Source: Pseudomonas mandelii
GTDB taxonomy: Bacteria > Pseudomonadota > Gammaproteobacteria > Pseudomonadales > Pseudomonadaceae
Assembly (NCBI RefSeq): GCF_900106065.1
Contig: NZ_LT629796.1
Coordinates: 6,672,501-6,736,500, forward strand
Direction of reading: 5' to 3'
DNA: 64,000 nucleotides
Position numbers and translations under genes: made by a program. This document shows positions 54,741 through 63,056 of this stretch, in pieces (position 1 is the first letter of the stretch; each line of letters starts with the position of its first letter). The notes under the pieces are model-generated. The model ran no database searches. It was given only the letters and a program-made list of their open reading frames with translations, and was not told the origin of the DNA.

Positions 54741-55625
54741 TCACGCATCGGGTTTTCCGTAGAGGCCCGCCCCCAAGTCAGCACCCGTGATCGGATCGCT
54801 TTCAGGGTCAGACATCGTGCGGACTTTCATGGCCAGCAACAGCTCCTCGTCTTCGGCGCTGAGCTGGACGCTTGCCGTGCCGTCCCCGCCATCGACTGCC
54901 GGCTGTGGATCGTCCACGTAATTCCAGTCCTCGCCCTGGTTCCATGGCCCGCGAGTGCTGCCTTCGCCTTGGGACAGGTTGAAATAGACGTTGCTGAATT
55001 CCGGCATGCCGGGAAGCTTGCCCTGCGGAAAGTTCGGCTGGATCGCGTGCAGGGCTTTTTCAAAGGAGAGTTGATGGGCGATCTCGCGCGTCATCAGAAA
55101 CCCCAGCGCCTCTTTCACCCCGGGATCATCCGTGATGTTCATCAAGCGCTCGTAGACGATTTTGGCGCGAGCCTCGGCGGCGATGTTGGAGCGGAAGTCA
55201 GCGGTCGGCTCACCGATGGTGTCGACATACGCGGCCGACCACGGCACTCCGGCCGAATTGGTCAGCGGTGCCCCGGCGCCGTACAACAGGCTGGTAATGT
55301 GCGAGTCATTGCCCGCTCCATTGATCGCGCGGTACAGCTCGCCTTCTTCGTCCACCCCTTCTGCCAGTTGACCCTTGGCGCCCTTGTTGAGCATCACGAT
55401 GATCGATCCGACGATCTCCAGGTGACTGAGCTCTTCGGTGGCAATGTCCATTAGCAGATCCTTTCTTCCCGGATCATCCTCGGCCAAAGCCTGGGTGAAG
55501 TAGCGGGACGCCGCCGCCAGTTCGCCTTGGGCGCCGCCGAATTGTTCGAGCAAAAGGTTCGCCAACCCCGGGTTGGGTTGGGCGACACGCACGGTGTATT
55601 GAAGTCGTTTGTTATGTAGAAACAT
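54741..55625 (-). CDS. Manganese catalase
   Basis: A 294-residue non-haem catalase that decomposes hydrogen peroxide with a dinuclear manganese centre. MFLHNKRLQYTVRVAQPNPGLANLLLEQFGGAQGELAAASRYF is the family start; the ligands lie in E-L-S-H-L-E and in the second bundle near MTREIAHQLSFEKAL. The internal ATG at 55625, with GAGGAG upstream, was chosen because the family begins there. Confidence 0.94.
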   Translation of the reverse strand: MFLHNKRLQYTVRVAQPNPGLANLLLEQFGGAQGELAAASRYFTQALAEDDPGRKDLLMDIATEELSHLEIVGSIIVMLNKGAKGQLAEGVDEEGELYRAINGAGNDSHITSLLYGAGAPLTNSAGVPWSAAYVDTIGEPTADFRSNIAAEARAKIVYERLMNITDDPGVKEALGFLMTREIAHQLSFEKALHAIQPNFPQGKLPGMPEFSNVYFNLSQGEGSTRGPWNQGEDWNYVDDPQPAVDGGDGTASVQLSAEDEELLLAMKVRTMSDPESDPITGADLGAGLYGKPDA

Positions 55626-55953
55626 GACGAATCTCCTCAGGCCTGAAGGGGCGTCGATACCCATCCGGCAAATGACCAAATGCGCCGCCCACAGTTATCT
55701 GAAGGTGCCGCGCCTGAGAAAATTTTAAAAAGATTGGCCACTCGCGACAGGCGGCATTGGAGGCGGGTTTTGGCATGCTTTTGTCACCAGTCGTCGGCGA
55801 TCAATCAATCGATTCAAACTTTTATCGGTCGCCAGATCTCCACCGCTGTCACACCTGTTTTTCATCGTTCGACGGCGCTTGAGAAGCGGAAAAAAACGGG
55901 AGGTCTGTGTCAGGCCTCCCGCTGTTTTTTGCAGCCCTTTATGAAGCGCCGGA
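55626..55953. promoter_or_regulatory. Intergenic region between catalase and DUF3618 operon
   Basis: About 330 bp. It contains the DUF3618 operon terminator (55890-55929) and presumably the catalase promoter, which I cannot assign. No gene seen. Confidence 0.45.
55890..55929. terminator. Bidirectional Rho-independent terminator
   Basis: Stem CGGGAGG / CCTCCCG with an 11-base loop, A7 on the left and T6 on the right. It ends the minus-strand DUF3618 operon. Confidence 0.85.
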
Positions 55954-56778
55954 TTATGAGGTGCCCAACCCTCGTGACAGATCGGCTGGTGTATCGGAGG
56001 CCGCGTGGTATTCCCCTTGCGGTTTCGTTTCTACGTCCGAGTGATCGGTGGTTTTGGTCACGGTGTCGCGCACAGCCTCGAACCCCTCCCTCGCCTGTTG
56101 CTTTACCTTATCGGCCAGGCCGGCGCTGGTTTTGCCCATGTAGCGTTGCTCGGTCGCTGTCGAAGGCAATGCCGCACCCAGCATGGCACCTAACGCGATG
56201 CCCGCGGCGGCGACCATCAGGGGTTGCTCCTTCAACAACTGACTGAATTGAGTCCCCAGCACCTGCGAACTGCGGACCAACCGGTCACTGGCATCATGCA
56301 CGGCATGACTAATGGTGTCGGTAGCAGCACCCAGGTTGTCGCCCATGTGAGCGGCCTTGCCCTTGATGGTCTGATAACCGTCCTTGAGCGTGTCAGCCGT
56401 CTGGTGCAAATGGTCACGGGCACTGTCGATGCCATCAGCCAGACCGTCGGCCCACTCGCCGACTTTGTTCTGATCCGGGCCCACGCGATAGCCTGGACGG
56501 GGTGACGGCGGGCGATTCTGACTCATCATCAACCACAGCAAACCGACGGATGTCATGACGGCGGGAACCGGATTGTTGCGAACGCTGGTGCCCAGGTTAG
56601 TCAGGAATGTCGTGCCGTTGCTTTGCATCATCGTCAGCGCCTGATCGAACATCTGCCCAGGGGTGAACTTGCTTTCCAGCGCATCGACGATGTTGCCGAT
56701 ACTCGCCCGCTGAGCATCGATTTCACGCTCGATGGCTTCAGGGCTTTTTGCCGCTTCGATGTCGAATTCACTGTTCAT
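55954..56778 (-). CDS. DUF3618-domain membrane protein
   Basis: A 274-residue protein. The N-terminus (SPEAIEREIDAQRASIGNIVDALESKFTPGQM) is the DUF3618 motif. A short hydrophobic segment follows at about 72-86, then long amphipathic helices (HLHQTADTLKDGYQTIKGKAAHMGDNL) and a second glycine/alanine-rich hydrophobic patch (VAAAGIALGAMLGAALP). These proteins accompany YqjE-type holin-like proteins in stress clusters. It overlaps the upstream gene by four bases. Confidence 0.88.
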   Translation of the reverse strand: MNSEFDIEAAKSPEAIEREIDAQRASIGNIVDALESKFTPGQMFDQALTMMQSNGTTFLTNLGTSVRNNPVPAVMTSVGLLWLMMSQNRPPSPRPGYRVGPDQNKVGEWADGLADGIDSARDHLHQTADTLKDGYQTIKGKAAHMGDNLGAATDTISHAVHDASDRLVRSSQVLGTQFSQLLKEQPLMVAAAGIALGAMLGAALPSTATEQRYMGKTSAGLADKVKQQAREGFEAVRDTVTKTTDHSDVETKPQGEYHAASDTPADLSRGLGTS

Positions 56779-57209
56779 GAGACTTTCCTCCGCAGCGCTT
56801 CCTGGTCTTTGTTCAAGGCATCCAGCGTGCGATCAGGCTTGAAGTGGGACGGCTCGAATTGTTTTTTCCCGGACTGCAGCATGGCGAACCCGACGATCAT
56901 CACCACCACGCCGACAATCAGCGCCGCCAGCCACGGCGCCATCACGGTGCTGAGGCCATAGACTGCGGACATCAACAGAATGATGAACCCCGCCAACAGG
57001 ACAATCGCCCCTCCCGCGACCCCGGCGATGCCGGCTTTGAGTGTTGTGAGACTGGCTTGAAGTTCGGCTTTGGCCAGCGCCAGTTCCTTGGTGAACAGCG
57101 CGGGCACTTCACGGGATAACTGACGTAACAGACCGACGACCGAAGCGTCATGGTCCGGCGCGTGTACCGGTCTTGAGCCTGGAAAATCTGGATCTTCTCT
57201 GTTCATCAC
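56775..57209 (-). CDS. Holin-like superfamily membrane protein (YqjE/DUF1469-type)
   Basis: A 144-residue protein. An amphipathic segment (SVVGLLRQLSREVPALFTKELALAKAELQ) precedes two adjacent membrane helices (about 67-115), and a basic tail follows. It is the middle gene of a three-gene operon with the DUF3618 protein; it is not phage-derived despite the holin label. Confidence 0.88.
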   Translation of the reverse strand: MMNREDPDFPGSRPVHAPDHDASVVGLLRQLSREVPALFTKELALAKAELQASLTTLKAGIAGVAGGAIVLLAGFIILLMSAVYGLSTVMAPWLAALIVGVVVMIVGFAMLQSGKKQFEPSHFKPDRTLDALNKDQEALRRKVS

Positions 57210-57832
57210 AGTGCTCCATTGACGTTTGTCGAACCCGGTGTGGAGGTCGTCGCGAAGTTCGAAGGGTGGTCTTGCTCGCTCGGTGGGGCCGGCGTGTTGT
57301 CAGTGCGTGACGCGACGGAGGTTTCATAGGGGCGTTGCGCACCAAAACCGCCTGGCGGAGGCATCGAGTGGCCGGCTGCCGGGTTGTTGGCATCGGTGAA
57401 GGTGGCCGCCGGGGAACTGCCGGCCTTCAGGAATCGCGACAGGCCGAAGCCCAGCGCGATGCTGCCGGCAATGAACAGCCCTGGATTGCTGCGGGCCAGC
57501 TCGGCCCCGTCATGCAGCAGCTGTTCGGCACTTTTGCCGCGCAAGTTCCCGGCCAGACCACTCATGGATTCCGCCATGTCGGCGAGGTAGTCGGACATGC
57601 CGAGGGTGTCCTTGCTTTCGAGTTCGGAGACAACCGATTTCGCGCCCTTGGCCAAAGCCTCGATCTGATCGGCGGCGGTGTCGCGGTATTGCCCGAACTG
57701 AGCGTCCGCCTGTTGTCGTGCCCCCTCAAGTGCCTCCGTCACGTCCTCCTTCAAGTGCTCAAAGCCTGGCTCCGGCCCTGGGGAATCGGGCTTGTCTGGC
57801 TGACTCCCGGTGGTGCTGTCTGAAGTATTCAT
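57206..57832 (-). CDS. Membrane-associated helical protein, first gene of the stress operon
   Basis: A 208-residue protein with charged N-terminal helices (LKEDVTEALEGARQQADAQFGQY, AADQIEALAKGAKSVVSELE), a central hydrophobic segment (NPGLFIAGSIALGFGLSRFL, about 116-135), and a disordered proline/serine-rich C-terminus. It overlaps the next gene by four bases. It resembles nutrient- and osmotic-stress membrane proteins of Pseudomonas; exact family unclear. Confidence 0.75.
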   Translation of the reverse strand: MNTSDSTTGSQPDKPDSPGPEPGFEHLKEDVTEALEGARQQADAQFGQYRDTAADQIEALAKGAKSVVSELESKDTLGMSDYLADMAESMSGLAGNLRGKSAEQLLHDGAELARSNPGLFIAGSIALGFGLSRFLKAGSSPAATFTDANNPAAGHSMPPPGGFGAQRPYETSVASRTDNTPAPPSEQDHPSNFATTSTPGSTNVNGAL

Positions 57833-57905
57833 GTCATCCCTCGCCTTCTGTCTGTAATCAAGCGTTCCGGGAGTTCGCAGTGAGTGCAGCCTCCCTCACT
57901 GCAGA

Positions 57906-57932
57906 TGACGAAGGGGGGTGATGGGGAGTTCC
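57906..57932 (-). promoter_or_regulatory. Candidate ECF-type promoter of the DUF3618 operon
   Basis: Reading on the minus strand: GGAACT (57932-57927), a 16-base spacer, CGTCA (57910-57906). It resembles extracytoplasmic-function sigma promoters, but the -10 is not the classical AlgU form. Confidence 0.35.
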
Positions 57933-58069
57933 AACGGAGTGATGATCTGCTTTTCTGTGGGAGGCGAAACTAAATTCGTAGAGGGATAAGGGGTATCGCG
58001 AGGAGGCATGCAAGGTCGTTGTTTTTGAAACCGGGTCAGGCGGATCTTCATCACACCTGACCCGCACCG

Positions 58070-58450
58070 TCAGGCTTTGGCGGCCATCGCGGTGACTTCC
58101 ACGCGCATGCCTTCGACCGCCAAGGCGGCCACACCGACGGCGGCACGAACCGGCCACGGTTTGGCGAAGAAGCGTTTATAAACCTCGTTGAACGCGGCGC
58201 GGTCGGCCATGTCGGTGAGGTAGATGGTCAGGTGCAGCACCCGGTCCATGGAACTGCCGGCACGCTCCAGCGCGACCTTCAGCGCCTGCAGCGTGCACTC
58301 GCTCTGCAGGGTGATATCGCCCAGTTCCAGGCTGCCGTCGGCGCGGGTGGGGATTTGGGTGGAGACCAGCATGCCGCCGAAACCGGCGACGTCGGAGGAG
58401 ATGGAATCCGCGTCGGGATCAGGGGTGAACGTGATGTCTTGGTTTGCCAT
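58070..58450 (-). CDS. RidA-family protein
   Basis: A 126-residue YjgF/YER057c/UK114-like protein. FGGMLVSTQIPTRADGSL, TLQALKVALERAGSSMDRVLHLTIYLTDM and FNEVYKRFFAKPWPVRAAVGVAALAVEGMRVEVTAMA match the trimeric enamine-deaminase family; the key Arg is in PVRAAVGV. Function is likely the hydrolysis of reactive enamines. Confidence 0.92.
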   Translation of the reverse strand: MANQDITFTPDPDADSISSDVAGFGGMLVSTQIPTRADGSLELGDITLQSECTLQALKVALERAGSSMDRVLHLTIYLTDMADRAAFNEVYKRFFAKPWPVRAAVGVAALAVEGMRVEVTAMAAKA

Positions 58451-58562
58451 GGAGGATCTCTTTCTTGAAGGAATAACGAGGCGGTCGATGCCTTGAGCGC
58501 GGACAGTTTACAGGCCGAAGCCGGGATTGCATGTGCGCTTGAACCCCGGCAAAAAAAATCTC

Positions 58563-58589
58563 GAACTCCCTCTGCGCCCCTGCATCCAA
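58563..58589 (+). promoter_or_regulatory. AlgU-like promoter
   Basis: GAACTC (58563-58568), a 16-base spacer, TCCAA (58585-58589). This is close to the AlgU/RpoE consensus GAACTT-N16/17-TCTGA or TCCAA and lies 27 bases upstream of the small acidic-protein ATG. Confidence 0.6.
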
Positions 58590-58615
58590 TGTGTAAGTCA
58601 ACGGAGGTACACGCG

Positions 58616-58765
58616 ATGAACAGCGATGACAGTGACATCGAACGGGATCGGAAAGACAAGGACGCCGAAGAGCTCGATTCAGAAACGCATCCCGAAGAGG
58701 ATGAAGCCGAGGCGCTCCAACGAAAGATAGATGAGATAGAACGCAAAGTGGCGGATGGGAACTAG
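58616..58765 (+). CDS. Small 49-residue highly charged protein
   Basis: Starts MNSDDSDIERDRKDKDAEE and continues with ETHPEEDEAEALQRKIDEIE; almost all residues are charged or helical. GGAGG lies eight bases upstream. Probably a stress-induced, intrinsically disordered protein, under the AlgU-like promoter at 58563. No family recognised. Confidence 0.7.
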   Translation: MNSDDSDIERDRKDKDAEELDSETHPEEDEAEALQRKIDEIERKVADGN

Positions 58766-58828
58766 CGTGAAGGCCACCCCGCTTATCTTCAGCGGAGGTG
58801 GCCAACAGGCTGAACGAATGCTCTGCGC

Positions 58829-59845
58829 CTAGTTCGGGTCCAGCAACCCGCCACTCCAGTTGCGCGAAATCCGGCTCCCGGTGAATTTCGCCACCACCAT
58901 GCCCTGCGACACGAGCCGGTCCCGATAGCGTGTGACCATCCGCCCCGCCTGCTCGGCCACCAGCACCACTTCGGAAGACGGATCACCGGGCCGTCGCAGA
59001 ATCCGCGCAAAGCGCTGCCCTTCCTCGACGAAGTCACCGAGTTCCTTTTCAAAGATCAACACCCCGGGTTGCGGCGCGAGGATGGTTTCCATCTGGCCCA
59101 TTTCCATCACTTCGACGGGCCAGTCACCGGGTGACAACGCCTCGTCGATGACCCCGCAACTGCACAGCCAGGCGTACAGTCCCGCGGCGTCCTGCTCGGC
59201 CAACCGATCGCTGACATCGCCCTGCCCACGCAGCTCCAGGGTCGCGGCCATGCGTTGCGCGGTGACGCCATCACGCAGCCACGGTGCGATGATGGTTTCT
59301 TCGAAGGAGCCGTCGCCGCCGTCATCCCAGATGATCGCCACGTCCATCTTCATCGCCGCCGCCAATTCGCGGGCACGGGGCCAGAAACTACGGTGCACGT
59401 AGAGGTAGGGCAAGGCTTCGTCATCGGTGTGCAGGTCGAGCATCACCTGCGCCGTGGACGCCAGTTGCACCAGGCTTTTCTGCCACTCCTGGACGTTGGT
59501 CGAAGGTTGCTCCATCGCGGCTGACTGGTCGAACGCGCGGTTGAAGTTATGCCCGGTCGCATCGTGAAAGCGACCGAGAATCCGCCCTTGGCGAAACTGC
59601 CCGATACCCAGGGGATTGGCCTGCGGCACCACCGTCACACTGCCCTTGAGCCGGCCCTCGGCCTCGACGACTAGAAGCCGTTGCATCAACAGATGCAACA
59701 CCAGCATCCCGGCGATTTCATCGGCGTGCACTCCCGCCTGCAAATGCACCATCGGCCCGCTGCCGTCGCCCCCGAAACGCCACGCGCCGACCTGCACCGG
59801 ATCGCCATTGTTGTTGCGAACACTGAACGAAATATCCTGCGCCAT
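58829..59845 (-). CDS. M14-like deacylase (succinylglutamate desuccinylase/aspartoacylase family)
   Basis: A 338-residue zinc enzyme. The metal-binding HADE of GVHADEIAG, PQANPLGIG, the GHNFNRAF segment (Asn-Arg substrate loop) and MLDLHTDDEALPY (zinc His) are clear. The C-terminal beta-rich domain is typical. GGAGG eight bases before the ATG at 59845 settles the start. Acts on an N-acyl amino acid or related amide; exact substrate unknown. Confidence 0.88.
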   Translation of the reverse strand: MAQDISFSVRNNNGDPVQVGAWRFGGDGSGPMVHLQAGVHADEIAGMLVLHLLMQRLLVVEAEGRLKGSVTVVPQANPLGIGQFRQGRILGRFHDATGHNFNRAFDQSAAMEQPSTNVQEWQKSLVQLASTAQVMLDLHTDDEALPYLYVHRSFWPRARELAAAMKMDVAIIWDDGGDGSFEETIIAPWLRDGVTAQRMAATLELRGQGDVSDRLAEQDAAGLYAWLCSCGVIDEALSPGDWPVEVMEMGQMETILAPQPGVLIFEKELGDFVEEGQRFARILRRPGDPSSEVVLVAEQAGRMVTRYRDRLVSQGMVVAKFTGSRISRNWSGGLLDPN

Positions 59846-59964
59846 CTGCTTGTCCTCCCCCGTCATGAACGTTAAAAACCGGTGCATCACTGCGGCCGAC
59901 ACTGGAGATTGAACGCATGTTCAACTAAGCTCGCCAACCTGGCACTGCACCCAAGGATTCCCGT

Positions 59965-60600
59965 GTGACAACCCCCTCCCCAAAAAACCGTCGCGCGGAG
60001 CCCGATGAGCGTCGCGAGATGCTGGTGGCCGCCACGTTGCGTTGCCTGGTCCGCGACGGCCATGCGGGCATTTCCGTGCGCCGTATAGCCACCGAAGCCG
60101 GGGTGTCCGTCGGCCTGCTCAATCACCATTTCGGCAGCATCGATGCGTTGATTGCCGACACGTACCAGAAGATCGCCAGCGAACTGACCACCGCCCTGCG
60201 CCAGGAAATCCAGCAGGCCGCCACCCCGGCGCAAAAAATGGACGCGTTTCTCGTCGGTTCTTTTTCGCCAAGGGTCATGGACCCGCAATTGCTTGGCGTC
60301 TGGGTGGTGTTCTGGAGCCTGATTCGGCACTCCGAACACGTCAGCCAGTCCCACGAAAAAAGCTACCGCGCCTACCTCGATCTGCTGCGCCAGTTGCTCG
60401 ATGACATGGCCGCCAGCGAAGGTTTCGTGATCCACGACACACGCCTGGCCGCCATCGGTTTATCGGCGATGCTCGACGGACTCTGGATCGAGTGGTGCCT
60501 CAACCCCGAAACCTTCAGCCCCGCCAACGGCCTCCACATCTGTCGCTGCTGGATAAAGGGGCTGCGTCACGGAGCATTCAGCACCGACGACATCCTGTGA
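59965..60600 (+). CDS. TetR-family regulator (BetI-like)
   Basis: A 211-residue regulator with HTH VRRIATEAGVSVGLLNHHFGSIDALI. The C-terminal FSPRVMDPQLLGVWVVFWSLIRHSE is BetI-like. The GTG start has AAGGA about eight bases upstream. It is divergent from the AstE-like deacylase and converges with the exporter, overlapping it by 141 bp. It may control either neighbour. Confidence 0.9.
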   Translation: MTTPSPKNRRAEPDERREMLVAATLRCLVRDGHAGISVRRIATEAGVSVGLLNHHFGSIDALIADTYQKIASELTTALRQEIQQAATPAQKMDAFLVGSFSPRVMDPQLLGVWVVFWSLIRHSEHVSQSHEKSYRAYLDLLRQLLDDMAASEGFVIHDTRLAAIGLSAMLDGLWIEWCLNPETFSPANGLHICRCWIKGLRHGAFSTDDIL

Positions 60601-61467
60601 GGGGTGGCGCCCGAAGATCATCGCCAGGGTGCCGCTGACCGCGATCAGGCCGGCACCGATCATCAGCGACACATCCATCAATGTGCCCCAGATCAGACTC
60701 GACAGCAGGAACGCCCAGATCAACCCGGTGTACTCGAACGGCGCGAGCAAGGTGGCAGTGGCCCGTTGAAAACTGGCAAACAGCAGGAACTGACCGATAC
60801 CACCCACCAGACCGGCAACCAGCATGCCCAGCCACGCCGGCGTCGGTGCCAGGGTGAACGTCCAGGGCAGCGCGACGGTCATGCACAGCACGAACACCAA
60901 GTTGGTGATCAGCATCTGCTCCAGCACTGACGTCTGGTCATCCACCTGACGCAACTGGATGTAAGTGAACGCCCAGCACATCGCCGCCAGCAGCGTCAGC
61001 ACGATGGGCCACGGATCGGCGATGTTGCTTGGACGACAAGCGATGATCACCCCGACAAACCCCAGGATCAGGGAAAACCACTGCCAGCCGCTGGCCCGTT
61101 CCTTGAGAATCACCGCCGCCAGCACCGTGACCATGATCGGCGCGGAAAAATACAGGGTGGTCATTTCCGCCAGCGACAGGTCCCGGGCGGCCGTGTAATA
61201 CAGCAGCCATGCCACGATCGACAACAAACCGCGCACCACCAGCAAGCGCCGGCTCGGCGAACGCCAGGCCCGCTGGACCAGGCGCAGGCGCCCGGCCAAC
61301 AGGCACGCGACGACCACCACCAGGCTGCGCCAGAACAGGATGGTGACCACCGAATAATCGGTCACCAGCCACTTGATGGCCGCGTCCTGCAACGTCAGAA
61401 ACATGTACCCCAAGGTGCACAGGCCGATGCCCTGCAGCGAACGGTCGACGACCTGCGAGGTGCTCAT
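60460..61467 (-). CDS. DMT-family (EamA) transporter
   Basis: A 335-residue membrane protein with about ten helices in two EamA repeats. The hydrophobic core ends at about residue 286; the last about 50 residues (after IFGRHP) are hydrophilic and lie antisense to the TetR gene. Its start overlaps the end of the upstream permease gene by one base, so it is probably in the same operon as the amino-acid importer. Substrate unknown. Confidence 0.88.
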   Translation of the reverse strand: MSTSQVVDRSLQGIGLCTLGYMFLTLQDAAIKWLVTDYSVVTILFWRSLVVVVACLLAGRLRLVQRAWRSPSRRLLVVRGLLSIVAWLLYYTAARDLSLAEMTTLYFSAPIMVTVLAAVILKERASGWQWFSLILGFVGVIIACRPSNIADPWPIVLTLLAAMCWAFTYIQLRQVDDQTSVLEQMLITNLVFVLCMTVALPWTFTLAPTPAWLGMLVAGLVGGIGQFLLFASFQRATATLLAPFEYTGLIWAFLLSSLIWGTLMDVSLMIGAGLIAVSGTLAMIFGRHPSQDVVGAECSVTQPLYPAATDVEAVGGAEGFGVEAPLDPESVEHRR

Positions 61468-62174
61468 TACACCGACCTGCGCACAGGCGTCCCGCGCCGT
61501 TCGGCAAAGGCAAACAGCGCCTCGATCAGGAACGTCAGACAGACGTAGACCCCGGCCACCAGCAACAACGGTTCATAAACCTGCAAGGTCTGCGCCCGCA
61601 CCACGTTCGCGGCACCCAGCAGATCGACAATCGCAATCGTCGAGGCCAGCGCCGTGGATTTCAGCAACATCACGGTTTCCCCGGCCAGTGTCGGCAACAG
61701 CAACCGCAGCGCCCGAGGCAATCGCACCCGCAGCAGCGATTGGCGCGGTGTCATGCCAAACGCCGAGGCCGCTTCCATCTCGCCTTTTGGCACCGCCAGC
61801 AGCCCGCCGCGAATCACTTCGCCGACATACGCACCCACCGACAACACCAGGGCGAACACGATGTACCAGTAACCGTCGCGCAAATACGGCCAGAGAAAAC
61901 TGCCGCGTATCAGCGGGAACTGCGCAAACACGCTGCCGAGCCCGTAGTAGAAGATGTAGATCTGGATCAGCAACGGCGTACCGCGCAACACGCTGGTGTA
62001 GAACTGGCTGGCCTTGGCGATCCCCTTGTTTTTCGAGATTCGCGCCAGCGCCACCAGCACCGCCAGCGCAAAACCGAGCACACTGGAAATTAACAGGATG
62101 GTGATGGTCGTTTGCAGTCCCCGGCCCAACAGCGCCGCGTATTCAACTATCCACGCTGGAATCATTTCATTCAC
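61467..62174 (-). CDS. Polar amino-acid ABC transporter permease (HisM/GlnP-like) 1
   Basis: A 235-residue permease with five helices and the EAA loop EMEAASAFGMTPRQSLLRVRLPRAL. It overlaps the other permease by four bases. Specificity is not deducible, but the lineage is that of polar amino acids or opines. Confidence 0.92.
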   Translation of the reverse strand: MNEMIPAWIVEYAALLGRGLQTTITILLISSVLGFALAVLVALARISKNKGIAKASQFYTSVLRGTPLLIQIYIFYYGLGSVFAQFPLIRGSFLWPYLRDGYWYIVFALVLSVGAYVGEVIRGGLLAVPKGEMEAASAFGMTPRQSLLRVRLPRALRLLLPTLAGETVMLLKSTALASTIAIVDLLGAANVVRAQTLQVYEPLLLVAGVYVCLTFLIEALFAFAERRGTPVRRSV

Positions 62175-62884
62175 TCAGCCAAAGGCATCCAGCGACGAAT
62201 ACGCCGCTCGAGCCGTCCAGACAGGTAGTTGGACACCAACGTCACCGCGTAATACAACGCCGCGGCCGTGAGGTAGAACAACAAGTAATGACGCGTCGAA
62301 CCCGCCCCTTGCTTGGCGGTGTACAACAACTCGTTGGTGCCGACCACACTGATCAAGGCGCTGTCCTTGATCAGGTTGATCCACAGGTTAGCCATGCCGG
62401 CCATCGCATACGGCGCCATGATCGGCAGCGTGACGCGTCGGAACAGACCGAAACCGCTCAGCCCGAAGGCCTTCGCCGCTTCAATCTGGCCGAAGGGGAT
62501 CGCCTGGATCGCCGCGCGGAAAATCTCCGAGGCGTAGGCGCCCTGCACCAGCCCCAGCACCACGATGGCGGCCAACGGACCGCTGACATTGACGACGCCG
62601 TAGCCCATCTGCGTCATCAGCGAATTGAGGAGCATTGAGCCGACGTAGTACAGCAGCAGGATCAACAGCAACTCCGGAATCGCCCGGAACAAGGTCGTGT
62701 AACCACGCATCAGCGCCGCAATCGGCTTTGGCGCGCCGAGCTTCAGGCAGGCCACCACCAGACCGATGAACAGCCCGACCACAAAAGCCCCGGCCGAGAT
62801 TTGCAGGGTCATCCAAAGACCCTTCAACAGCGCACTGCCCCATCCTGTTTCGCTGAAGTTGATCAATTCGAACATGGCTGGCAT
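62171..62884 (-). CDS. Polar amino-acid ABC transporter permease (HisQ/GlnP-like) 2
   Basis: A 237-residue permease of the same family with the EAA loop QIEAAKAFGLSGFGLFRRVTLPIM. Start at the ATG giving MPAMFEL, seven bases after GGAG. Separated from the binding-protein gene by 172 bp containing a REPIN. Confidence 0.9.
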   Translation of the reverse strand: MPAMFELINFSETGWGSALLKGLWMTLQISAGAFVVGLFIGLVVACLKLGAPKPIAALMRGYTTLFRAIPELLLILLLYYVGSMLLNSLMTQMGYGVVNVSGPLAAIVVLGLVQGAYASEIFRAAIQAIPFGQIEAAKAFGLSGFGLFRRVTLPIMAPYAMAGMANLWINLIKDSALISVVGTNELLYTAKQGAGSTRHYLLFYLTAAALYYAVTLVSNYLSGRLERRIRRWMPLAE

Positions 62885-62926
62885 TTCAGTCTCCAATCGG
62901 TGGCCTGGACGCACCACCGCCCTCTT

Positions 62927-62998
62927 GTAGGAGCGAGGCTTGCCCGCGAAGCTTTTGGCCGCTTCAAGGGCCCCTTCGCGGGCAAGCCTCGCTCCTAC
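62927..62998. repeat. REPIN between binding-protein and permease genes
   Basis: Inverted copies GTAGGAGCGAGGCTTGCCCG and CGGGCAAGCCTCGCTCCTAC flank about 32 bases. Same class as the REP elements of the window but another core sequence. Such a hairpin between a binding-protein gene and permease genes can stabilise the upstream mRNA. Confidence 0.88.
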
Positions 62999-63056
62999 GG
63001 GGATGGGTGTTTCCTCAGGAAAATTTCATTCCATGGAGTTGTTTAGCGTGTGGCCG

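Noticed and set aside
56775..57209. Holin-like label suggesting a prophage.
   Set aside because: YqjE/DUF1469-type proteins are chromosomal stress proteins; no phage genes surround it.
57901..57932. Classical AlgU promoter GAACTT-N16/17-TCTGA upstream of the DUF3618 operon.
   Set aside because: A GGAACT box and TCTGC are present, but the spacing of 21 is too long. A GGAACT-N16-CGTCA alternative is reported instead at low confidence.
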